Below are positions 10,632 to 22,823 of a stretch of DNA of 64,000 bases, one piece after another. The translations under genes and the position numbers were made by a program. This stretch comes from Blepharisma stoltei. Its lineage: Eukaryota > Ciliophora > Heterotrichea > Heterotrichida > Blepharismidae. Location: contig CAJZBQ010000018.1 of the NCBI GenBank assembly GCA_914767885.1, positions 1,178,001-1,242,000 on the forward strand. The letters run 5' to 3'. Each line of letters opens with the position of its first letter. Within the stretch, counting starts at the first letter, position 1. The notes under the pieces are model-generated. The model made no database searches. It was not told where the DNA came from and was given only the letters and a program-made list of their open reading frames with translations.

Positions 10632-10932
10632 TATTCCCCCCATTGAGCGAGCAAAACCATTGAAAAAACTATTTTTTTCCCAAAAACCCATCCTCGGTGA
10701 GCTAACAAAATTTTTTACGAAAAAAAAAAATTGATATATAAGTGATAATTATTATAATGAAATCTTAATTTTGAATTGCATTTTTAAAAAATAAATTTTA
10801 CAAATTAAATTAATATTTGTTTTCAAATTTTTGCGAAACTGGAATTTTTTACATTTTGACATAAACTTTTAAAAAAAAAAACCACTGTTAGCGAACACAT
10901 TTTTTGTTCGCACACGAAGGAGGGAAGAGTTA
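10632..10932. mobile_element. Decayed MITE, family A, copy 4 (intergenic)
   Basis: TA-bounded, about 300 bp. The left end is TATTCCCCCCATTGAGCGAG and the right end GTTCGCACACGAAGGAGGGA before AGAGTTA. It keeps family-A core words (AACCATTGAAAAAACT; TTGATATATAAGTGATAATT). It has many point changes and is shorter than copies 2 and 5, so it looks old. Confidence 0.7.
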
Positions 10933-11277
10933 GTATATCTAATTTATTATTTGATTGAAGTGTCTTTAATACAAAACACTTTTTAATTTTCTCTAAAATA
11001 TTAAATAATGGCTAAAAGCTTGCTATAGTCAATAAAACTAAGTATATAAAGCTGTCAGTTATAAATGCTCAATTTTTATCCTTCAATTTTATCCAGGAAC
11101 GTTTTATATTTCAATTATTTATTAATACCTTTGAAATAAGTCAATCAATTTTCTGGCATTCAACTTTATATTCGATATCAAATTTCAACTAGGCCTCATA
11201 GCAATTTTTTATATTTCATTATCCAGAATATATCTTTGGCCAGATCTCTTAATAAGGGAGTTTCATATAGATATTAA
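10933..11277. other. Intergenic, upstream of the calcium-channel gene
   Basis: 345 bp, AT-rich, no frame or repeat recognised. It presumably carries the promoter of the next gene. Confidence 0.5.
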
Positions 11278-14200
11278 ATGGAATCAAGCAGCATATCATC
11301 TCAATTCTTGCATTATGGCTCGCTAATTACAATCAAAACCGCCGATAATTTTTACCTATACTCCAAAGGTTTTATAGACAACAACCCTATACTACAAGAT
11401 GGCCTCGATAGCGTGAGCGATTTAATTGGGGCTGTATTTCGCATAATCCCTCAATGTATGTTTTCAACCCAAAAAGAAATTCTTCGCTATATTTCTGACA
11501 GCCGAGGAGGCGTTCAATCATCAAAAGTAAGCCGTCTAGAAGAAGCTCTAGATGGCGAAATCAAGACTAATATACATACCTATAACAATTTCAAAGGAGA
11601 AGCTATAAAATATGGTTCTCTTATCCAGCTTGAGCACATTCAAAGCCATAAATTCTTGACACTAAATAGCCAAAAGAGCTCAGAAGTGGAAAGGGAAAAC
11701 CTAAAGCTTTCTCTAGAAGATTACGGCAGCGAGTATTCACATTTCCGGATTGAGCCGAGCTTTCGGTATCAAAAAGAAGGGAACGGGCTAGTAAGATTGA
11801 ATGACAAAGTGCATTTTGAAATTGCAATTCCTGAACTCAATAGAATGGCTTATTTACACTCTAGCAAAGATACACTGATTTTGCCTCCAATCAGCAGACT
11901 GATGACTGGACTTTCAGCATCAGGAAGTGAGGAGCAGCCAAACTCTTTAGAAATCAATGTTTCACTTGATAAGAAAACTCGCTGAGCTATCAATTTGTAT
12001 GCTCCTTTTGTAAAAGATAGCAATCAATATTTATCGTGCGGAGATTATATATGGCTGACTAGAGTTGAAGAACAAGTATGCCTTTGTGCAAATTTTCGTC
12101 AAATGGGCCATCAACGATTGAAAATGATTTTCAATGAAAATTTGAGCGATACAAATGGACTGTGAAAAATTGAAGCTGAAAATCAATACCAAGGTGGGCT
12201 TGTAAATATAGAAAACCGATATAGACTCAAACATATTTCTTCTGGGAAATATCTGACTATAAAAGAAAGAAAAAGTGCTAAACTGGCCAAAGCATCTGTT
12301 AAAACCCTTGAATTTCATAAGCTTAAACTAGGAAAGATCTTACATGCTAATAACTTATGAAAATTTGTTCCTTTAGAAACTAAGCCAGGAAAAAAATTTT
12401 TAGAATCTGAAGAGTTATGCAAGTTAGTCAATGCAAATCTAGATGCTTCATTTATTGGAAAGGAAGTCTTGTCGTCTAAAAATATTACTAAATTTGCTCC
12501 AAGAGTTACTTTTAATGTAGATGAATTGACATATATAAAACTCTCAAGAGCAGGTGGTGCAATTGTATGAGAAACTTTATTTTTGCTTAATTGCTATCCG
12601 ATTTTATGCAGCTTCCCTGAATATGTCTCAAGGAATTCGTCTTTGGTAGAAATGGATAATAAGGCTGTCAAGGAATATGAAAAATATATGATTCTTATCA
12701 ATAAATGCATAAATGATTTAGAACTGTTTTGCAATAATAACTACATAAATCGAAATATGGAGTCGATCGATGTTCTCCCGAACAAAAATTCTCCTTATGG
12801 CCAATTTTGATTATGAGGTTTGATTTCACACAGCAAATTTATCCCAGTAATATGGCATAGCTTACCTAAGGTGTGCAACATTGGACACTATCTCTAGGGA
12901 CACCTTCCAGGTGGTCGAGACTCTAAATGGTTAGCTTGCCTGGTGGCGCAAGTTGGTTTTATCTTAGAGCTGGAAGGATAGCTGTCAAAATCTGAGCGCT
13001 CAAAGCTGAGGCACCATTCAGATCAAGACCAAATGGTGAGCCCGTCCAGGTAATGTGGGTATTTGACGTTAAACGAAGAAAAAGTATAACTAATTCAGAT
13101 TAGATTTTGCAATAATAAGCTGCAAAGTATGGTTGGGATGGATAATCAATATGGAGAAGTCCAAAAAGCAAGGCAAAGAATGCTGAAGGAACAGCAGTTC
13201 TTTGAAGCTCTAGCACAGATTTTAGATTATGCGTTACAAACTGAAAATGAAAAGTCCAGAGTCGAAAAATTGCAGTGGAATAATAACATGTACGTGGATT
13301 ATGGCTCCTTAAATCAAGAGCTAACTGATTTCTTTTCACCAAGAGTTCACGACGCTGACCCAGAAAGCATGAGAATCAAATGCCTGGCACTGGTGATCAC
13401 AAATACTTATCGACTTATTTCAGTGATTTGTCATAAAAACTACGAAAACCAGCTTTACGCTTTCCAGTTCTTCAAAATTTTTATAAAGCATGTAGGACTC
13501 AACGTAGGCGCAACAAAATGTATGTTAGATATACTGAGAGAAAACGAAAAATTGCTATTGGAAATCCATGAAGCAAAAAATGACAACATCATTGCCCACT
13601 ATACGAATTTATTGAAATTTTATCAGCATGACAAAAAGCCTCAGCTTCTTGATTTCTTGAGAACTATTTGTGTCTATAAAGGAGACAGCATTGCTGTAAA
13701 CCAAGAAAAGATTTTTAATTATATTTTTTCCAGCCAAGAAACTAAAGACCAAGTATTGATTTCTACCAGTATAATAAATGACGAAATTTATATAATTGGA
13801 GAAAAAGGAGAAGACCCTGTTCCATTGAGAAGCTGCTTTTTTGAAGGGAAAATCATTGACTACCCAGGAACTATTATTTATTTTATCAAGCTATTGGAAT
13901 TGTACGCTAACTTATGCTTTGGTAGGAATTATATGTGCACAGAGTATCTCAAAGAGCAGTTTTCTTTAAAGTCTTTGCAAATAATGATAGCAAATGAAAA
14001 CCTGAGCAAACAGCTGCGAGCTGCACTAGTCAAGCTGTCGCTGTCGATTTATGTTGATACTTAAATATACATAAAAATGGTGATGACATACCACCCAACC
14101 TCTCGACCCTATTTCTTCAGCACCTGTAGGCAGCAGCCCAGTGATGGAGATTTAGGTGGAAAGGGTTGGTAATCCTTTATGTATATCGGGCTAGGTTTTC

Positions 14201-17200
14201 CTCGGGTCTCAGGGAGCAATCCTTGGGACTTAGAGTTTTTCCTCCAGAGCAACCATTAGAAAGGGCAAGGTCGGCGACGCCTGAAGGGAAATGTGACCCT
14301 ACAGGCCCTGAAGACAGTATTTGCCTAACGAGAAGCTGGGAGTTTAGACCAATGTTTGGCCCTTAGACTCCAGGAGCCATGGAAGTCAAAATCAGTGCTC
14401 GAGTCCCCTGTTTGCGGCAATAGGGAGGGCGTCCGTCGAGCCTATTTCGGGAAGGTTGAACGTGTAGGGGTGGAAATCCCTGGACCTGGTAAGCGAACGG
14501 CATAATCATAATCATGTTGATACTTATCCAAGAGAAGAGTTTGTAAAGCCAGAACTTATTAAAGTACTTATCTTAAGGGGTGGGTTTTCTTCAGGTGATG
14601 AACTTGTGCGCCACAACACAAGATTTTTATCAGAAGATATGAAAACGATAAATTTGACTCCTAAAAGTGTTCAAAACATAAGAAAATCTAAAAAATCCAT
14701 ATTAAGAGGGCTAGGAAAAGCAGCTGAAAAAGTACTAAAATTTAAAGCGCCAGGGATCGTTACACCTTTAGCAGGAGAAATTGACAGGTTTAATGAAGAG
14801 GATAGACTTAGCAAAGATTTTCTTCAAACAGTCATTCGCTATTTTGATCATCAGGCAGAGTTGGCAAGCTATGACGTCTTAACTTATGAAATTCTAAGAG
14901 TTGCAAACAAGCAGCTAAGATTTGAGCTCTTCGGAACAGTCTGCACAGATTTTGTAAACGAATACGTTATCAGAGATCCAAGAAGTGGAGCTTTTAGAGT
15001 AAAAAATATGGATCTTCTCAGATTTCTAACTTCTGTATCCAAAATATTTTTGAAGCAGCATCCATCAGTTTCAGAAAGATCAAAGATGTATAAAAAAAGA
15101 GCTTCAAAGTTATTTGCAGAAGATGAAGAAGACTCAGGCAAAAAGACAATTAAATCTACATTTCTGACAGGCTTGCTAAATGATCCTACCAGTTTATCTG
15201 ACCCTATTATCAGATGTGCAGCCAATTTGAGAAATTTTCTGTATCTCTTAAGACAATCTGCTTTGCAAAACCCTGACCAAAAAAATTACGAAAATAGAAT
15301 AAAAATCAAAATCTGCCGAATGCTTCATTATTACCTTGACTGACGACAAGAATTCTTAATCAATAATATTACTCAATGGTTCAATACTCTTGAAGACACA
15401 AGAAACTGAAAGACTGAAATAAACATAAAAAATCTCCTTCCAAAAGTGATGAAAATTTCTAAGTCTTCAAATATAACACCAAGCTTAGAGAGCATGGTAG
15501 CAGAAATCTACAATTCAGATTTCAATAAATATTATAACCCGAAAATCCCAGATCTTAATGCAATTTCTGAGAAGCCGATCCTTTATCAGCTCTTAAAAGT
15601 GTTTATTTCCTCTACAGACCATTTACTCCAATCTCTCACAGTGAAGCTTATAATCAGATGTTTTAAACAAAGGGAAGAGTTTTTGCTATCAGTTAAGCGG
15701 CTCTATGTTATTAGCAGTGAAGGCGATAAATTATTACTAAGGTGGGTCAAAAAGAGCCTTACTAGTTTTAGACAATATAGCGAGCAAAGTGAACTGTGAC
15801 TGAATTATTGGAAACAAAATGATTATCTGAAAGTCAAATATTGGGAAAATTTCCAAAGTGTTATGGATTTCCTTGTCAAGCTTGGCAATATCTTTTATGA
15901 GGATACTTATATAAAAGATGGAGAGCCAAGCATAGGAAATAAAGGAACGATTTCTAAAGCAAGACAAGACATGCTTTACTACTTAGGCGCCCATAATCTT
16001 ATTATAAGACTACTAAAAGATGGGATGCATACACTTGCTGATTTATATGAAGCTCCTAATGAGCACATACAGGAGCCAAGACTGCATATAAGAGAACGAT
16101 GCCAGTCATTTAATAGGAATTTTCCCCTTATATGGCATTTCCTCTGAGTTTTTGTCGTAGTATTTTTCTCGTTACTCCCTGATCGAACGATTGACTGTAA
16201 AAATTCCTAAAAAATTGGGAAATTAACCCCCATCCTTGATCGAACGATTTTCATATCATGCAAATTTTTTATATATATAAAAATATATTAGTTATCAAAA
16301 GCTTGGGAAGATGCGCCTAATGAAGTTGTTTTCACGGACTTTGAGACGACAGAAAGCTTCGAAATCAACTATCCGAAGTGATTTAGTCATCAATCTAGGC
16401 TTAAAAACTCAATAATCTAATAAAATAGAGATTCTTTAGAATTTTAAAAAAAAAAATTTAATTTAATAAGGAACAAATTAAAATTTATACAGTTTAAAGG
16501 AGTAACTAATAAATCAAAATATTAAAAATTGGTATTTTTATGAAATTAATTCAATTTTTTGCTGTAAAAATAATTATTTAAATACTCTTAACCCTCTTAT
16601 TTAAAAGTAAATAAAAAAATATATTATATAAAATTTTTTTTCCCAAAAAAATTTTTTTTAACCTCCATCCTTGATCGAACGATGGCGAGTCATTCGATCA
16701 AGGATGGGGGGGATTAGATAATAGCTAAAATTATGTAAATTTATCACGAGGAATAAATTATAAAAAAGGACCCACGAGGTATATTCCGATCAATGACGCA
16801 GAGCATAAGAGAACTATTCACACAGTGCCACAAAATCCTCAGGAGATTCGTATATATGCACACTCGAAACCAAAAAAGATTGCATAAACACATTCATGTA
16901 TTTTTACAACATTTGAGGATCGATGTAGACCAAATCCCTTTAATTTGCGAAATTTATAAAGATAACTATAGCTTGCTGTCACAAATAAATAAAGATATTT
17001 TAAAAAGGTTTAAAAAAGTCATATACTCTGAAGGTAGAAGACCTATCTATTTGGAATTTTTAGATGTCATTCAGACATCTAAAGGAAAAGCTCTGTCGCA
17101 AAATCAAAGATATGTTATAAACTTCTTTGTTAAAGAAGAATTTAATAGATTTTTGCTGTATATGAGGAAAGAATAATCAAAGTATGGAGCTAAATAATTT

Positions 17201-20200
17201 TCCTGCTATCTCAGGCAGAAGTTCCTCATTTGGAAAATTTTGATTATCAGGCTTGGCTCCACTATGCGAATTTATCTTGGCCAAGGAATGTGCAGTGCAG
17301 CACCCCTGCCTTAGGAAATAAATTTCTGGAAGTTTACCAATCCTAGCAGTGAGAATGGGGCCTTAGGGTTAGTCTTTCGCACTGGCGATCAGGGTTTTAT
17401 TGGATTAAGGCCAGACGGTCTGCAAAGCAGCTTTTCAACGATAGCTATTATTGTTAATGTGAAAAGAGACATCAAACTATAAGATAATTAAATAAAATAA
17501 GCTCGTATATGAATAATGAACCCGAGCCAGAATTTATTTTTGAGGCTGAGAGACCTAAAAATGCCAGTTGATCATATCAGGATATTCCCTATGAATATCA
17601 TGGAAAACTACTAACTGTATTATCAAAATGTGGATTTGGAGTAAGCGGAATGTATTTAAATGAAGCAAAATGCCAGAAAATATTTAGGCTGCCAAGTATT
17701 TTCCGATTACTTGAACATGCAGAAAATAAAAGCAACCCTTTTTATCGACTTAAAATTCCTATCTTAGACTTTTTATTCAATATTTATATTGACTGCGAAA
17801 AAACTAATGATGATGTAAAAGAATCTGCTGATTTTATTTCCTACATGAAATCACAGGTCGAGTTTGTTTCAAAAATATCCTCCCTTGACAGCTCTTATGT
17901 GATGTTTTTACAAATATGGGTAAAAATCCTGACAAAATATAGTAACTCTCACTTAAATACTCGAGAAGCATATATAGAGACCAAAGAGGATTTCCTAGCA
18001 ATAAAAGCTTATACGCAAGCTTTATTTGATAATCATAAGATTTTCTACTCAAGGAAAGTTCCAGAATCATTGATTCAAAACATTTCGATCCTTTGCAGTA
18101 AATTTGGGCTTGAATTTCCTATAATCCAATACGAAGAATATCATGATATTGCTATGGATCCCTTTGATTCTTTAGTTTTACTTCGGGATGACTCAAAATA
18201 CGAGCTTAAAGATTATTCAAGTGAAGCAATAGAGTGCTGAAACCAAGTAAAAGAAGAGTTATTATATGATGACGGGATAAAAGAATACTTGAAACTTGAA
18301 CAAAAAGCTTTAAATATAGCAATATATAGAGCTGAAGATTTAGGAGAAGGCCTTACCTTTGAAAATATTATCGAGTCGCTTATCAATTTTATCAGGTCAA
18401 GCAGATCTCAGCAAGATGAAATTGACACCATAGTTAGCGCTATTGAGCTATTGGCCTCATTAATAGAAAATCCTGTATGCAACCCATACGACGATGCTGA
18501 AGAAATAAAGGTAAAAATTCAAGATCAGCTGAATAGCTTTGGGGTAAGCCGAGTTGTGCTTGCTCTTATGTGCGACCCTGAAGTCAATAAACAAGTTTTT
18601 CACGCTCTGCTTGAATTATCAATTCAATTACTTGACGGAGGCAATGATAAAGTTCAGCAAGAATTTTATCAGTATTTTATAGGAGTTGCTGGATCGGAGT
18701 ATTTCTTTGAAAAAATCCACAATACCTTGCTTGAAAATGTCTCAAAACTTGCCAGCGGGCATATTTCTGAAATAACAAGAGTTCCTGTATATAAATCGAA
18801 AAAAGTTCAAATGAGACGAATCCTGAGAGTTCTGCAGCTTTTTTGTGAAGGCCACTTTACTAAGCTGCAAAACTATATAAGACATCAAGAAAAATCGAGA
18901 GCTAGCTATAATATTATTGATGACATTGTATCATTATTGGACATGCTACTGAAAAAAATGTACTTCAAGCACTTTTTCGAAATTTCTCAATGCTTTGACA
19001 CTCTCACTGAAGCAATTCAAGGCCCTTGCAAAGAAAATCAAGAAAGTATCATTGACGGCAAATTTTTGGAGCTTGCTGCCTATTTATTGTCTCTCGACGA
19101 AAATAGTGGTGGAGTCCAAGTTTATGAAGCTCTTAAAGGAGATCGTGATTTTATTCACTTACTCCCCCCCCCCCCTCCGTGAGTGAACAAAACCATTAGA
19201 AAAATCGCTATTTTTGCCCAAAAACCCACCCTCCGTGAGTGAACAAAAATTTTTTTAATAGAAAAATTTTTTATGGAAAAAAATTTTGATATATATAAAT
19301 GATAATTAGTATAATGAAATCTAGAGCTAATTCTGTTTAATTTTGAACCAATTGCTTTTTAAAACATAAATTTTATAAATTAAATTAATTTTTGCTTTCA
19401 ATTTTTGCGAATTAGGATTTTTTTTAAATTTCGAAAAAAAATATTGTTAATAAAATTTATATATAAATTTTTTTTAAAAAAAAAAAATTAACCCCCCTCC
19501 GTGAGTGAACAAAATTTTTTTGTTCACTCACGGAGGGGGGGGGGAGTTAGAAACTATTAAATCATCCCAGTCAGCAGAGCAATTAGAAACCATCAGTGGA
19601 TGGATGATTTCTCACTTGAAATACAAGTGCATGATTACTCTGCTTAGTCTTCTTGAAGGACGTAACGATAATTACGTTATATCTAGAATCATTCGTGCTT
19701 TTAATGTTGAAATTTTTAAAGAAAACTTAATCAGTATTTATGATGGATACACAAAGCTCTATAAGAAAGTAACCTACACTGACCAGATCTTTAGCCATCA
19801 TGCAAAAAACGATAAATATCAATTCGGATTCCCTGATAATCCTCAAGATAAAAATCCTGAGTATTTTACTGTAATCATAGAGGTGGGATTTATGATTTTC
19901 CATCTAATGAAAAGCTTTCACGACAATGATGATCCTGAAAACCGTGAAGTTGTAGAAGAAGAACTCCCAGAGCTTGAGCTTGAAGAAGACACAAATGTTT
20001 TCTTTGCAAAAAAGATTTTGGGAGATTTAGGGAAAGTGGGATTTGCACTTGTCAAGGACACCATGAATACTGTTGCAAAAGCAACTGATATGCTATCTCT
20101 CAGAGATTCAAGAGGTCCTGCTTTAGAGAAATCAGGGATTTTAGAAGCTGCTTATGAATTTTTTGGGAAATATACAGGAAATATTGAAGTCGTTTTCAAT

Positions 20201-22011
20201 GGATCTTTAACAAAAGTATATTTCTCGCTTCCTCCTGAATTTGTAGGCTTGAACAAAGAAATCAAAGAAAATTTCCATAATAACGCTGATAGAACTTCAG
20301 ACCAAACCAAGCTTCGATACCTGATGATGAAAGCAGACGGAATAGTTGAGCAAATCAAAAACAATCATAAGATGGAAATGCTGTTTCAAAAGTACCCATT
20401 TGTGTCTGTGCTTACTTCCAATGTCACATTATGGGGAGAGTTGGTATTTTACTTAACACTTATTTTGAACTTTTTTATCATTTTTTCATATGCGTATTAT
20501 GGGGATATGACTCTATACAAGCCTTCTTTGTTTTATGAAGAAACTGGGAGTGATGTAGATGGCGGGCTCAATTCTGATGATACTAACTCCGCTTGGCTAG
20601 TGAGCAAAAATACTAACGAAGGAAGATGCATTTTCACAAAATTAGAGATTTTTCTAAATGATTTTGCTCGATAACCAAGAGGTAGTAAGCAGGCAATAGA
20701 AGCTATTGGTATAGTGCTGGTGGTTTGCACCGTTTTTATTGTTGGAGTGTTCTTATTGAAAACTGGTCCAGTTCTTGCAAAGCGTGGCTGAAATAAAAAT
20801 GCACCAACCATTGAGTTTTGGAAAAGCAACCCATCAAAACGGAAAATCGCCTTAAAAAGACTTAAACAATCATTATGAACTCTTTTATATGTATGAAGCA
20901 ACTGAAATGTGATCTACTATTGTCTTTACTTTGCTATTGCTTTATGCGGAGTAGTTGTTCATCCTTTCTACTTCTCTCTTTTGCTTTTAGATATGCTTTA
21001 TCGCTATCCTGCATTGCAAAATGTGATAAAATCTATCACAATGCCCAAGAAAGCATTAATTTTGACCTTCATTTTTATGCTTGTTATTGTCTATATCTTT
21101 GGCTTGGTTGGCTTTTGAAAATTTTCAGAGTACTTTAATGGTAACTGTCCAAGCTTATTTTACTGCTTTCTTAATGTCTGGGATAAAGGCTTCAAGGCAA
21201 ATGGAGGTATAGGAGGATACTTAAAGCAATGGACTGACGGCTCAATGAACACAGGCAGGCTTATTTATGATAATCTTTACAATATCATTATTATGATCAT
21301 TATGCTAAACATTGTGCAGGGTATCATTATTGATACATTTGCAATATTAAGAGAAGCTCATGAGCGAAACACTTCTGATAGAGAAAACAAGTGCTATATT
21401 TGTGGAATGGAAAGAGATTTGATAGAAAGAGTTACAAGCAAACCTTTTAGATATCATACGCTTACTCACCTCTTTGGTTAGCGAGTGAAATCGATAGAAA
21501 ATATCTTTCGTTAGCGAGTTAAAAATATAGAGTAAATTAATTTTTTTATTAAAATATTTTGATATATAATTAATTATGATCATATTAATTCGATTTCTCG
21601 TAACTCCTATTAAATTTTAAACAATTTGCATCCTTAAAAATTACTTTATAATTAATCAAATATATTTAATTTTTTTAATCCAAAAAAAAAGTTTTTATTA
21701 AAAAAATTAATCCCTTGATTTGATTATTTTCTCACTAGCAAAGGCAGGCTAGGGAACACCATGAATGAAACTATATTCTTTATATAGCTTACTTGAGAGC
21801 GAAAGAAGAAACTGAGTACACAGGGATTGAAAGTTATGTGAGAGAGCAGATTGATAACAAAGATTTTCAATGGTTTCCACAGCATCAAGCACTCTCAGTA
21901 AAAGAAGAATCAAACACAGAAGAAAAAAGGCTGCTTGACAGTGCTTTGAGGATGGAGGAAAAATTAGCACTGATGGAAGAAGAAATCAAGAAATTTAAGA
22001 ACATTTATTAA
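11278..22011 (+). CDS. IP3 receptor-type intracellular calcium channel, cut by seven insertions
   Basis: Inositol 1,4,5-trisphosphate receptor homologue, a tetrameric ER or alveolar-sac Ca2+ release channel. N-terminal MIR-like trefoil region (GSLITIKTADNFYLYSKG), then RIH/armadillo helical repeats. C-terminal channel: TM helices from about 20.7 kb, LFYSLLLLDMLYR-like helix (FYFSLLLLDMLYRYPAL), pore filter GGIGGYL, then the IP3R hallmark tail CYICGMERD and EYTGIESYV. Many TGA codons are Trp. Inferred removals: 12727-13104, 14051-14513, 16173-16760, 17158-17504, 19160-19547, 20655-20696 and 21463-21749, 2,493 bp in total. They leave exactly 2,747 codons including the stop, the usual IP3R size. 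Five junctions are firm; the third and sixth were chosen for frame. Confidence 0.9.
12727..13104. mobile_element. SINE-like IES in the calcium-channel gene (1)
   Basis: Flanked by a perfect 14-bp direct repeat TTTTGCAATAATAA at 12727-12740 and 13105-13118. Removing 378 bp leaves one copy and joins DLELFCNN to KLQSMVGMDN in frame. The interior is GC-richer and contains AGCTGGAAGGATAGCTGTCA and GAGGCACCATTCAG, close to words in the element at 35.0-35.4 kb. The duplication includes TA dinucleotides. Confidence 0.85.
14051..14513. mobile_element. SINE-like IES in the calcium-channel gene (2)
   Basis: Flanked by a perfect 13-bp direct repeat ATGTTGATACTTA at 14051-14063 and 14514-14526. Removing 463 bp joins SIYVDT to YPREEF in frame. 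The body is GC-rich (about 14.1-14.5 kb) and ends in a short AATC-type tail (GGCATAATCATAATC). A variable-length target duplication plus a simple 3' tail suggests target-primed retroposition. It contains TTTTCCTCGGGTCTC, a distant form of the TTTTACCTCGAG word of other copies. Confidence 0.85.
16173..16762. mobile_element. MITE family B copy 2 plus adjoining short IES
   Basis: The MITE proper runs from TA at 16173-16174 (CTCCCTGATCGAACG) to TA at 16715-16716 (ATTCGATCAAGGATGGGG), inverted relative to copy 1. Removing only the MITE leaves in-frame TAA stops. Removing up to a further TA at 16761-16762 gives an open frame (VVVFFSLKKDPRGIFRSMTQ). I infer that the MITE landed in the left-edge TA of an older IES of about 46 bp (16715-16762). 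Confidence 0.65.
17158..17504. mobile_element. SINE-like IES in the calcium-channel gene (3)
   Basis: Flanked by an 8-bp repeat GTATATGA at 17158-17165 and 17505-17512. Removal of 347 bp joins FLLYM to NNEPEPEF in frame. The centre is GC-rich (GGATTAAGGCCAGACGGTCT) and the right part decays into AT-rich sequence. Its duplication is the shortest of the group and carries two TA steps. The family link to the other SINE-like copies is weak; I group it by structure. Confidence 0.75.
19160..19549. mobile_element. MITE/IES, family A, copy 5
   Basis: A near-intact copy with poly-C/poly-G tipped ends: TACTCC(C)nTCCGTGAGTGAAC on the left and GTTCACTCACGGA(G)nAGTTA on the right. Both ends also carry the second, internal CCTCCGTGAGTGAAC motif. 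Keeping one TA removes 388 bp and joins DRDFIHL to ETIKSSQSAEQ in frame; without removal the frame stops inside. It shows very little decay, so it is probably a recent insertion. Confidence 0.9.
20655..20698. other. Putative 42-bp IES (cryptic)
   Basis: The channel frame hits TAA at 20672-20674 just before transmembrane segments that continue in the same frame. TA at 20655-20656 and TA at 20697-20698 are in the same codon phase, and dropping 42 bp gives KLEIFLEAIGIVLVV. A 54-bp alternative starts at the TA of 20643-20644. No 15-16 nt GT-AG intron fits. A sequencing error remains possible. Confidence 0.5.
21463..21751. mobile_element. Decayed MITE/IES, family A, copy 6
   Basis: Edges are TA at 21463-21464 and 21750-21751. 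The ends retain ACTCACCTCTTTGGTTAGCGAG on the left and CTCACTAGCAAAGGCAGGCT on the right, strongly diverged from family A. Core words (TTGATATATAATTAATTATGATC) remain. Keeping one TA joins PFRYHTL to REHHEWNYILYIAYL in frame and rebuilds the conserved IP3R C-terminal tail. Confidence 0.8.
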
Positions 22012-22820
22012 GCAATGTTCCTATAAAAACTAAATTGATAAATTAATTTTATTTGAATTTTGAGAATATAAAATTGAATTTCAAATATTGATAGCCATTT
22101 ATAGGAAACATATTATTATTGTTATTGGTTTCCTGATTTTTGTTCTTTGATATGATTAGCATTTATTTTCTCATCAGCTAGCCTTTTCAAAAAATTCCGT
22201 CATCCTCTCGCTTCAAGAAGCGCTCCTTTCTCATAATTGCAAATTGTATTTATCCAGCTTTCTTCATTAGCATTCTCTCCAAACCATCCAGTAACTTCAT
22301 CAACACAATACCTTTTAGCTTTTTTTAACTCTTCTATATACATTCTATTTTTTATTTCATTTGAATGGATGCTTTGACCAGTAACAACGAGTCGTCCCAA
22401 TGTTTCTAGAGAAATATCAATAATTTTCTCAATCTTTTCTCTTATTATATCTATTTCTATAATATTCTGAGATCCAACGTCAAAAATTTGAAAAAAGAGC
22501 CTTGCTTTGATTTCTGGTTTTCCTTTACTTAGAAGTATTCCGATAATTAATACATCTTCTAAATTGATATCTCCATCCCGGCTCCTTAATTTATTCCACA
22601 AGTCGCTGATCTTCAAATTCAACCCATAGTTGCAGATTCGAAATCCCAAAATTCCAGATGTTCTTTCAAGTTGCCCTTGGTTAAGTTTATTGTTATAACT
22701 AAACTTCCTTAATACTAAATCTACTTGAAGTGGATTTACTTTATCAAAGCAAAGTCCTAGCTCAGCGTTTTCTATTGCAAATTCTTCACTATTCGAAGGT
22801 CTAGCTTCAATACATCCCAT
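22008..22820 (-). CDS. EF-hand-like protein with N-myristoylation signal
   Basis: Start chosen at MGCIEARPSNSEE (ATG 22818-22820), which places Gly2 and Cys3 for myristoylation and palmitoylation; an upstream ATG would overlap the divergent gene. The region SRDGDINLEDVLIIGILLSKGKPEIKARLFFQIFDVGS resembles paired EF-hand helices of recoverin or calcineurin-B type proteins, but the loops are degenerate. One TGA at 22200-22202 is Trp. Beyond it the frame runs on through an Asn-rich tail to TAA at 22008, overlapping the channel stop codon by four bases. That tail is uncertain. Confidence 0.7.
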
Positions 22821-22823
22821 ATT

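Noticed and set aside
14166-14366. 66-codon frame in the channel gene as a separate gene
   Set aside because: It lies within a SINE-like insertion flanked by a perfect 13-bp duplication.
12741-14513. tRNA-like A and B boxes in the SINE-like elements
   Set aside because: I found only loose matches such as GGTCGAGACTC and no cloverleaf could be drawn by eye, so I do not claim a tRNA origin.
16161-16717. A 16-nt intron GTATTTTTCTCGTTAG formed after removal of the family B MITE
   Set aside because: It fits GT-AG and length, but the frame then meets TAA within a few codons and the next candidate intron also fails. TA-to-TA removal up to 16760 gives an open frame instead.
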